Source of the DNA: Nymphalis io
Lineage: Eukaryota; Arthropoda; Insecta; Lepidoptera; Nymphalidae
Length of the DNA stretch: 64,000 nt
NCBI RefSeq assembly: GCF_905147045.1
Contig: NC_065897.1
Coordinates: 5,967,001 to 6,031,000 of the forward strand
Direction of reading: 5' to 3'
In this document: positions 46,901 to 58,900 of the stretch, piece by piece
How the letters are laid out: each line of letters starts with the position of its first letter
Position numbering within the stretch: the stretch's first letter is position 1
The notes under the pieces: generated by a model
Databases searched by the model: none
What the model was told of the DNA's origin: nothing
The model's input: only the letters and a program-made list of their open reading frames with translations
Made by a program: the position numbers and the translations under genes

Positions 46901-49900
46901 TATTTATACAATAAATAGATATCTATATCATTCCACATTAATATAAAAAAGCTTTGTACGTAAATATGCGCTGTTCTCAGTAACCAGTCCGTTTTATACA
47001 TGTATTATTTTCCTTACATGGTCTGCTTATACAGTTTATAATATCACATATGTAACGTATACGTAACATCCATAAGCGATATAGGGAATTGTAGAAAATA
47101 TGCATATGTATAATCCATTCATTCGCTACGCTATCCAAGTGGGCTAAAAAGTAATATTTAATGCAGGTAATACCGCGCAGAACAGTTAGTTACATAAACG
47201 CGGGTCTCTTTATTACTCACCCGTGAAATGTTGACAACCGACTTATGGTGATATACTATTTTGATGCGTGTGCACTTGAAATATTATAATTATAATGGTC
47301 AATGTCGCATATCACTTTCTGACAATTCGTTATATTGGCATTTTATAGCCAACAAATTACTGGAGATTCAAAATCGTGATTCGACGAATCCATTACACGA
47401 ATTCACGCAGCTATTTAGTATAATTTAGCTATTTTTGATTTTTTTTTATATGAGCTAGATATGTCGTTGACATTGCTTAATTGGGCTAAGACTTCACACT
47501 CTTATGCCCTGCGTTTGCCGAGAAGTGTCGCACTGGATTATTAGACGACACCGGGGTTGCATCGCAATCTGCGCGCAGCAATTATACAAAAAAGTATTTA
47601 AAAAATATTATCAAGGTTCACTTGGTGTTGAATTATTCAATATATTGATATCAATAAAAAACTCTTGCGATAGATAGCTTCGGAGCAAATAGAGAACAAT
47701 TAAGAATCACTAAAACTATCATTTCTTATAGTATAAAAAAACGATACGAAAAGGAAATACAATAAATTGTGTAAATAAACATATGTATTTCAGAAGGTTT
47801 TTCGAGAACAATAATTACCAGGAAAAAAGATTTTAATGCAACTCACTTTACATATAAAAATATAATATGAAACGGTAAATATTAAAATATTAAGTTTTTA
47901 CCGCTTTAATGTCCTTCAATGTCAACAAATTAAAATAATAAAAAAAAACTTTTGAAGACTTAAGTACAGCTAAAAAAAAAATTGTTTTAACTGGTAAAAA
48001 ACAAACGCGGACGTTTTTTTTATTACCTACCATTTAAATATAGTATATGATTTTTAAGCTAATAATAAACTTGTCATTAATACTATTTTAGTATATTTTA
48101 GTTGCAAATAACTAAAGCCGAATGCCGTGGAGTACCGGCTTAGAATAGTACTCCCCCAATCTCATCCCGTGGGTGTCGTAAGAGGCGACTGAGGGACGGG
48201 GAAAAGGGGGGATGGGCAGCAGCGTCCCCCCTCCCATAAACATCTTACCCCCTACTGCGCTCGCCAACACGCCTGCCCAGCGCGGCGAGTATGGGCAAAC
48301 CCCTCCCTAAATGGCAGATGCGTATCGGCAGGGCAGGGGGTGCTAAGAATCACCGGTTCACGGCAGGCTACCGTATAAAACGACTGAAAATGGCAACGTA
48401 TAATGGACGCTCGATGAGGCTGGACCATCACCTCGCCGAATTAGAAGTAGAGTTAAGTCATATAAACTGGCATATACTGGGGTTATCTGAAGTCCGAAGA
48501 CAGGGGGAGGACACGATAACTCTAGAGTCCGGTAACTTACTCTACTTCCGCGAAGGTGATAACCTCTCCCAGGGTGGTGTCGGTTTTCTAGTCAAAAAGG
48601 ATCTCATTAGCAGCATTGTGGAAATCAGTAGTGTGTCGAACCGGGTAGCGTACCTTGTCCTAAAACTTTCCGACAGGTACTCCCTGAAGGTTGTACAGGT
48701 ATATGCGCCAACTTCGACATACTCTGATGATGTGGTCGAAGCGATGTACGAGGACATCGCAAAGGCCCTCAACGACACCTCGAGGGCCCACTACAATGTT
48801 GTTATGGGAGACTTTAATGCTAAAGTGGGAGTACAAGATAGCGGTGAATCGAAAGTCGGACCTTACGGCTTGGGCTGCAGAAATCACAGGGGGCAAATGC
48901 TGGTAAACTTTCTCGAAGCGCAGGGGCTTTTTTTGATGAATTCTTTCTTTCAAAAGAAGCCTCAGAGGAGGTGGACCTGGCGAAGCCCCGATAACGTGAC
49001 AAGGAACGAGATAGACTTTATCATCTCGAATAAAAGGCACATATTTAGAGATGTTTCAGTGATCAACAGGTTTAATACCGGAAGTGATCACCGCTTGGTT
49101 CGAGGCACTCTAAATATCAACTTAAAAGCCGAAAGATCGAGAATGATGAGGTCTACTCTCTGACCTACCATGCTCCAAGCTGCTCAAGGCTCCGAAAAGT
49201 TCCAAATGGAACTTCAAAATCAATTCCCCGCGTTGGAAGCCATAAGCAGCATTGATGAGAGAACCGACACGCTGGTCAAAATACTGCAAAACACATCCCG
49301 CAAGTGTTTTCCGCCACAGAGAAGAGACAACGCACCAAAACTCTCTGCTGAGACACTCGAGCTCATGAGAAAACGACGAGAACTACCATCGTTTTTGTCA
49401 GATAAGGCCTTAAACCGAACAATAAAAACGCTGACGCGACGCGATCTCCGACGCTCCAATACCCGTGCCATCAAGGCTGCGATTGAGCAAAATCGGGGAT
49501 CGAAAGTGTTCGCTCGCAAGTTTGGGAGGCCGCGTCTGACAAAACTTAAAACTGAAAATGGTGGGGTCGTTACCTCTAGGCCTGAGATTATCGGAGAAGT
49601 AGAGAGGTTTTATGGGCAGTTGTTCTCTTCAAGATCGGATAAACCCATGGGAATCAGTATTGATGACCAGCGCGCCCCTCTTATGCGCCATTACTCCGAG
49701 GAGCTCCCGGTCGTTGACCAAGGAGAGATTAGGGCGGCTCTAGAACAGCTTAAAAACAACAAATCTCCGGGAGATGACGGAATCACAACAGAGTTGCTTA
49801 AGGCAGGCGGGACTCCGGTCCTGAAAGAGCTAGCAAGCCTCTTTAATTCCGTCATCCAACATGGCAAGACCCCGGAAACGTGGAGCGGGAGTGAGGTGGT

Positions 49901-52900
49901 ACTGTTTTTCAAGAAAGGTGATAAAACCCTCTTGAAAAACTACAGACCAATCTCCCTCCTGAGTCACGTGTATAAGCTGTTCTCAAAAGTCGTCACGAAC
50001 CGTCTCGCCAGACGACTTGACGAGTTCCAGCCCCCAGAGCAAGCCGGCTTTCGATCAGGCTACAGCACCGTGGACCACATCCATACTGTTCGGCAGATTG
50101 TGCAGAAGACCGAAGAGTACAATCAGCCGCTGTGTATGGCATTTGTGGACTACGAGAAAGCCTTCGACTCCATCGAAACCTGGGCAGTGCTCGACTCATT
50201 GCAGAGATGTCATATCGATTGGAGATATATCGAGGTACTGAGATGTCTGTACAACGCCGCTACAATGACTGTCCACATCCAGTGACTGTAAGACGAAGGC
50301 GATCCAATTGCGCAGAGGGGTGAGACAGGGGGATGTAATATCCCCGAAACTGTTCACCAACGCGTTGGAAGACGTTTTCAAAACGCTGGATTGGACTAGG
50401 TATGGAGTCAATGTAAACGGCGAGTACATCTCACACCTTCGATTTGCCGACGATATCGTCATCATAGCAGAGTCGCTGGAACAACTCACCGAAATGCTGC
50501 GTAGCCTAGGCGAGTCTTCCCGGTGTGTCAGTCTCGGCATGAACTTGGACAAGACCAAGGTCATGTTCAATAGGCATGTCGTGCCGGGACCGATATACGT
50601 CGAGGGGAAACCTCTCGAAGTTGTTAGTGAATATACCTACCTAGGACAGATAATACAAGTCGGTAGGAACAACTTCGAGAAGGAAGCCGATCGAAGAATT
50701 CGCTTGGGATGGGCAGCATTTGGCAACCTTCGTCAAGTCCTCAAGTCGTCTATACCGCAATGTTTGAAGACGAAAGTCTTCAACCAATGCGTCTTACCTG
50801 CCATGACATACGGTGCCGAAACGTGGACACTAACTGCGGGACTAGTCCACAAATTCAAAGTCGCTCGGCGTGCTATGGAGCGAGCTATGCTCGGAGTATC
50901 TTTGAAGGATAAGATCAGAAATGAGATTATCCGGAAAAGAACCGGAGTCACCGACATAGCTTGCAAAATTAGCAGGCTGAAGTGGCAGTGGGCTGGTCAC
51001 GTATGTCGTAGGACCGATGGCCGTTGGAGCAGACGAGTCCTAGAGTGGAGACCGCGAATCGGCAAGCGCAGCGTAGGGCGCCCTCCAGCCAGGTGGACCG
51101 ACGACCTTAAGAAGGTGGCGGGCACCAACTGGATGCGGAAGGCGGAGGACAGGGAGCTTTGGCGCACCTTGGGAGAGGCCTATGTTCAGCAGTGGACAAC
51201 GATTGGCTGTTGATTGATTGATTGATTGATTGAAATAACTAAAATATCTATGTTATTTTAGTATTGTTGAAACTTTTAAGACGGCTATTTGTTATCGTGG
51301 AACTAAAAACTTTTTTTTGTGGATTTTAACAAAGGAGCAACACTACAATATCATGCCATTATATCCAAACTAGTACATTCAGAATAATTTGATATTTTGA
51401 TAGAAACAGTGTCAAACATTGTATAAAGACCGGAAGTTAATTTTAACAAAAAGATTTTAGATTTGTTGAAATCTATCTATTCTGAAATATTCGATTATAA
51501 ATTATGAAATTTTTAAATACTTTGAAATATAACAATTAATAAAGACCTATTCTGATGAGGTATATAGCTAGTATCAGACCCAGTATAAGTACTTTTTCTG
51601 TTAGCAAAACAAACGGTAAATACATGCATTAAGAGATTAAATTTCACCCAAAAAAATTAAATCAATCGTATATAAGCCAACCAAATTTCCACTTATTCCA
51701 TCTATTGTGATAAACATGCAATTCGATACATTATTAATAACTAATATTTACAAACTAGAATAAAGATTCAAAATGTTAAGTACCATTAACAACCAGTAAA
51801 TGTCCCACTGCTGGGCTAAGGCCTCCTCTCCTTTTGAGGAGAAGGTTTGGAGCTTATTCTACCACGCTGCTCCAATGCGGGTTGATGAAATACACATGTG
51901 GCAGAATTTCAGTGAAATTAGGCTCATGCAGGTTTCCTCATGATGTTTGCATGCAGGTTCCTCCACCGTCAAGCACGAGATTAATTATGAACACGAATTA
52001 AGCATATGAAAATTCAGCGGAGCTTGCCCCGGTTTGAACCTACGATTATCGATTAAGATTCACGCGTTCTAACCACTGAACCATCTCGGTTATAAACGTT
52101 AAGTAATAAGCAGTAAAAATAAATACATTAATTATACTTTTGAATATTCTGAACGAACGAGCATATCTAAGTTATTAAGTTTGCGGTTTTGAGCATATCT
52201 TGTTCGAGTAGAGGGAAATAAAACACACAATAAATCATTTTATTCATATTTGTATGTATGTACACCCTAATTTATCCTGTTTTGCGAACGAAATAAATAT
52301 AACGCGTGTTCAATATTGGATATCTGACGAACATTGACTGCGTTATTTTAGGCGAAATTTGATCAAGCCTTGAGACAATTGAGATACTTTACAAATTAAT
52401 TGTTATTATTATTAAACAACTTTTATTATTAAATTATATATGTGTATGTATATATATATATATATATATATTTGTATGAATGTATATGTGTATGTGTGTG
52501 TATGTATGTATATATGTATATGTGGTTAGTGGGATGTAGATATGTGTAGTCTATTAAATATTTAGTATCTCCTTTTTATATGTAAATGCACTTACCTGTT
52601 CTCTTACAAAATTCTTTCACCAAAGGTTGTCTGTTAGAGATCGCTATAAGCGATAAGACCGCCTTTGCGCACCATTTTTTATTTTCTTTTTCTTTGATTG
52701 TTTCCTACTTCTCTCATTTTATGTATATGTTGTGCAAAAAGTGTTAAATAAATAAATAAACTTTATTGCACACACAAGGAAAAAAGAAAATACAAACACA
52801 AGTGAAAAAAAGAATAAGAAAAACAAAAGTAATGTTGAATTTTTACTATTCTATCAATATAAATTGTATAGATTGGATTCCAGACAAGAGGACTATATTC

Positions 52901-55900
52901 CTACAATGAACGGACTTCTATAAAACAACAAAGGCGTGTCATTTTTTAAATCTTTACTAACCCTGACTATAAAACCGAGCATTCGATATTCTTTTGCAGC
53001 TATATAATTTATATAGACAATGCATATATGAACACGATAATCCTGATGCGAAAGATCCTATTTTAGTTAAAAGTATAAAAGAATTATTAAATATTAGGAC
53101 AACAAAATAAAATAATGTAATATGATTTATTTTATCATCAATAAAATCAATGTTACAAACTGATTAGTTATTTATCTTTAATTTTTAAATAATTATCTTT
53201 TATTCTAAGCCGGAACTTAAATTTGAGTATTTCTTAGCTGAATAAATAGTCAAATCATAGTTGCACAACTTATTAAGTCACTTTTTTAACTGAATAAAAT
53301 AATAAGCTGTCGTAAGCTTAGCCCGAATGTGGGGAACAGCTATTAGTTTGTCCTTTTCTGTATCCCTGACAAAAATAGTCTACCTTGAATCAACTATATG
53401 ATTCCACGTGATACCTCATTTCATATTCAGATTTTGGAGTAAATCCGTTATTAACCGTATCACATATCACGATCGTGAAATCAGAAAGGATATACGCTTC
53501 AAATTAGCGTAAGTCGTGTTTCAATATTTCAGGAATGTGATACAAAGTGAATTCTTACAGAATATCAGTGCTGTTGACGTTTCTTTATAGCTAAGTGTCT
53601 AAATTAAAAGGAAGTATTCATTTATAATGACCTCACCCGTTTCCTTTCAATTCATCTTCTCAATATATGGATCATGTTGTTTTTGAAATATTTTTTATAG
53701 TAGGAATAAGTATACTAAGAATATATTCAGTGAACGTTTGCATAGTTTTTTTTAACAATACAATACAAATTAAGCTTAGGTACATAGGTACATATATCAA
53801 TCAACAGCCAATCGTTGTCCACTGCTGAACATAGGCCTCTCCCAAGGTGCGCCAAAGCTCCCTGTCCTCCGCCTTCCGCATCCAGTTGGTGCCCGCCACC
53901 TTCTTAAGGTCGTCGGTCCACCTGGCTGGAGGGCGCCCTACGCTGCGCTTGCCGATTCGCGGTCTCCACTCTAGGACTCGTCTGCTCCAACGGCCATCGG
54001 TCCTACGACATACGTGACCAGCCCACTGCCACTTCAGCCTGCTTATTTTGCAAGCTATGTCGGTGACTCCGGTTCTTTTCCGGATAATCTCATTTCTGAT
54101 CTTATCCTTCAAAGATACTCCGAGCATAGCTCGCTCCATAGCACGCTGAGCGACTTTGAATTTGTGGACTAGTCCCGCAGTTAGTGTCCACGTTTCGGCA
54201 CCGTATGTCATGGCATGGTACATATATACACATATATATATATATAAGTAATAATAGTGTTCAGATTTGGTAAAATGAACAAAAAGGGAAAACGCTTGAT
54301 TTTATATAGTAATAGTAATTAAAATAAAATAAAAGCCTGTAAAGGTCCGACTACTGGGGTAAGGCAGAAGGTCCCCACAGTGCTTAGTTAAGAGTTGGTG
54401 GTTGAGCAAACCTGCAGATTGCAACGCACGCAGGCTTCCTCACGATGTTTAACTTCGCCGCCAATCAGGAGAAAAATTATAAACATAAATTAAGCACATG
54501 AAAACTATATTGTGTTTGCTAAGGCTCAAGCCTTAATCTCGCAAACTCGCAATCATCGTTTAAGTTTTACTTATTGCAACCACTAGGCCATTGCCGTTTG
54601 ATTTATTAATTCGTATATATGTATATTTATAAATAAATTTATTTCTTTTGCCTTTACGATAAAAATATTTTCATTACTCGACCTGAGTGAAGCTCAGTCG
54701 TCCAGGAACTAAATTGTAATATGTGTGAGTATTTTATCAACAATACAAGATAACATATGTAGATGTTATATATTTCTTTAATAGTGATAAAAATAATATG
54801 ATTTAATTTTACTAAATTTTTTATCACTATCATTACATAAAATTAGAAAAATAAGATAACCTTAAATGAAATATTGCTTAGATTTTTTTTTGTTTATTTC
54901 TTTTTATTTCAATTAAACACGGATATGGAATTATGTACTAAATTAACATAATATGTATACGTAAACAAAAAAAATGTAAAAACTCAGTTTAACTTATTAT
55001 TTAAATATTAAAATTATTATTTTTATTACAGAAAGCCTACAAATGGTAGTATTTGTGTGAATGGTCGAATTCGCAATGAGAAAATGTTTCGAAGACGATC
55101 CTGCTACATACTACAAGATGACAAAATCCATGAAATGCTTACTATACAAGAATCCCTGACGATTGCCGCTGAGCTGAAATTAGGAAATCACGTCAGCAAA
55201 CAGCAGAAACAACAACGGGTATTGAGAAACGTTTCTATTTGTTTATTTTAAGAATACAATTAACCCAGTTTTAAATTAAAAATTGTAAATTCAATTGGGT
55301 ACTATAATTACTGACCAGATTCAAAACCGCTTAACTTCCATTAACAAGGTTTGTGGCACATTATCGTATCTCTTAAAGTGCCAATTTCTATGGGCGGTAG
55401 TGACTTACCATCAGGCGGCTCATTGACCAGTCTGCCAATCTATTTTCTCCTCCTGGTCAATTTCACCCTTGAAATTGACCTGTGCTCTTTATTATTTATT
55501 GTACACAATGTTTCTATTCTCGAACTCACAATCTGATGGAAAGGTAAAATCCGGAATCGGAGTCTTGCGAATGTAGCAAAGGATTTAGCGGTTGACACTC
55601 GTCTAAGAATTTTCGATTGAGAAACCCAAACCCGGGAGAAACAGTTTATATTTCTTACCTACTAAAACCACCATGATGCCTGTCTTCGCTCCCCACGCCC
55701 TCATTTGCACACATGATGTTCCACGCTGAGACGGTCGCGTTACGTAGCTAGAGCACTCCGGTGTTCCAGCCGCTATAACGCCTCATGCGCGCATTCGAGG
55801 TGTTACCCAACGAACGTCCCGTAGAAAGCTATCGGTACTGGCATATATATGGTGAACTTCCTCCTTCGGTTCCCCTAGATTATCAGACAGTCTGTGCGTG

Positions 55901-58900
55901 GCACCCTATACCTTCTCGATCCAGGGGACTAGGTGCTCAAAGTGCTCTTCGAAGCCCCAGCGACCGTCCAGAATGAGGCCCATTCATTTCAAGTACCTGG
56001 CCACCTGCACATTTGAGTCACCCAACGGAGCTAGCTACTAGACCAACAAGACTTAACTCATGACGTAATTAAATAACTAAAATAATTAACGTTTAATGTG
56101 TCAACTCTATAAAAAATATTGCGTTTGATCATTTTACTCGTGGACTAGTGGTAATACACTACGTCTTGAGTCATTGGTATTGTAAAAAGTCATTAAAATT
56201 TATTTAATCGTGAAATGAACGTAATTTTATTTTTAAATATTGTCTACACATGCGTATAATAACTTCCTAGCCTAAATGAACAAGATGTTTTTATTTATGT
56301 GTATCCTTCATTATATCTTAAAATAGATTTGCAATATATTATAATATATAAGCACAGATTAACATAATTTAATAATTTAATTAAGTCCTTCAACAAAATA
56401 TTTTACTAAAACAGATTTTAGAGCAAGGCCTTGGCCCCTACAGTGCTCTTAACTTGATTAAACATTTGATAATAACAAACTTCTTTATTTAATTTTACGA
56501 TTTATAACATATGTTTCGGTAATGTAAATGATAATGGTAACTATTTAGATTAGGAAAATTATTGTTACAATAATGTTATTCGAAAACTGTAATTTTATAT
56601 TCGTAGCTATGTTTTATAAAAACAAAAAGTTTTTTTTACAGTGATTTAATTTAAAATAATTTTTTTCTTCTAACATTGTTTGTTTAAGGTAAGACAATTT
56701 GTTTGATGTAAATTTAACTGACTTATCTGGTTTATTTATTTGTGTTTTTAGTAGCATAAACTCGTATTTCTAATATTAAAAAATTAACACTTCCCACAAG
56801 AATTTGTAAGATTAATATGTAATTATATATTCTACTAGTTACTGCCTGTGACTTCGTTCGCGTGGATTTCGAATTTCATAAGATATTTCTTATTTTTTGT
56901 ATGGAAATTTGAGCAAAATTGGTCTGGCACGTTTAATAAACGTAATACTTGACCAAAATTCCACCAGACTAAGGCGTAAATGCGTTTTTACAACGAAAAA
57001 TAACACGAATATTGTGTTAGCTCGAATAATATAGATGAATTACATATTATATTATTACATATTACCTATATATATAGCCCTATATATAGCCCTCGGGAAT
57101 AATGAAGCTTTGGGTAAAATAACTTCCTAGCTCAAAAAAAAAAATTATTTATGTCTATCCTTCACTAAAAACACATATGTATATACTTATTCGACTCGTG
57201 CAAAGCTGGGACGGCTCATTAATAAAATAGAAGAACATAAAAACAACAACGCAATAATTAAAACAACGCAATATTTATAAAAACTAAGCAAACTACATCA
57301 AGATACTCGATCTCAATTTAATTATAGGAGTTTAGTACCCAATTATGGTCAGTCATTCATACACATATCGCTTAAGTAAAAACAAATGCAAATTTTGATA
57401 ATACGATTTCGACTTTAGTGATCAAATGATTTCGGCCTAAAAAGAAACAAAGTGATTCAATTAATGTAATTATTATTATAGTTGAGTTATATATAAATAT
57501 AGCTTATATTTTAATATTTAAAAACCTAACTTTAAATCGTAAAATTTTGTGTCTTGTAATACTTACAATATTGTTAATATTTTGTGATTTCAGATCGAAG
57601 AAATTATAGCATCCTTAGGCGTGACTAAGGTGCGAAATTCGAGAGCATGCAACTTATCGGGAGGTCAAAAGAAAAGACTAGCAATTGGACTAGAATTAGT
57701 CAACGATCCACCCGTCATGTTCTTAGATGAACCAACCAGGTATAAATCATTCCTAACCTGCATATTGTCAAACTCATCATAAAATGACGAAAACCATACG
57801 AACAAAACCGTGGGCGCAGTGGTGACGCATTGGATATGTTAACGATGTGTAATATTTCTTACACAGCCAATGTCTATGTGCGATAGTGACCACGTACGAT
57901 CAGGTAGTCCATTTGCCCGTCCACCTACTAAATCTATAGAAAAATAACATAATATACTGGTACTAAGTTTTTGTAAGGCTTTTTTGTAATTTTTTTATCT
58001 TTGTTTTAGCCTGTATTCTAGTCTGATTTGTAACTTCGCGTACTGTGTCATGTGAATAAATGTTTGTATACCAATTACATCATAAGAAATGGAAATAAGT
58101 AAAAGTTAGTCAAATTCTATTTATTTTTATTTATCTGCTAATAATTATATTATCATATTGTGAGTAAATCAAAAATACTTATCGTTTTTTTATCATTTTA
58201 TCTTATCTGAGGGTCAGAGAACACCTGGACTGTATTTTGATTTACTAGTTTTTTTTACGAAATATGCCATTTTATAATACTTAGTTTACCTTATATAAAT
58301 AGTAGTAGAGCCAACCTCAAGACAAATTAGATAGTAGAAACGTTCCGTTTCCGCGAAACTTCTGACTTTTTTTTCACTGGAAAAACGCATTTACGCGTTT
58401 CCTGCACATGAGGTTGGGAGGTATGTGGGATTCGCTGGCGCTGAATGCGCCGGAATACCCACTTAAAAACTTCTGACTTAACTTAAGGTGAAATCAGACG
58501 GCTCCATTTTTAGTCATTTAACTCTCGCACTCAAATTGACAAATCTAAACAAAATAATTAAATAAAAGTAATAAATGTATTCATTAGTGAACCGTTGCGA
58601 CGATGTTTGATATTGATATTCGGCATAGAGATAAATATTCACTCGACTGAAAGTTCTTCAGAGTGAATGTGTCTGATAACACCTTTAGATTCGTGTGACA
58701 CAGATTATGAACAAGGAATAACTAATGCAATTTTTCCACATATCGAAAGCAAGCTTATGTATTGTGTTATTATTTAAAACAGTTTTAACTAAATATGTTA
58801 AATAAATAATTTCGACAGGAACTCATAGAGTTCATTACATTGACTCTTTTTGAATTAAATATTTCTATATTTCAGTGGCTTGGATAGTTCAATATCGAAA

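Larger units (their letters stand above)
41730..55031. other. ABCG gene 2 intron 2 (13.3 kb)
   Basis: GT-AG intron filled with insertions: repeat F copy 3, several SINEs, a non-LTR 3' end, a full-length RTE element and a short inverted RTE fragment. Stretches without named content (41730-42750, 44320-45240, 46870-48110, 51245-51780, 54610-55030) are A/T-rich with nothing recognisable. Confidence 0.85.

Noticed and set aside
48291..49163. Host gene similar to craniofacial development protein 2
   Set aside because: The frame is the endonuclease domain of the RTE element, inside its target-duplication boundaries and followed by its reverse transcriptase.
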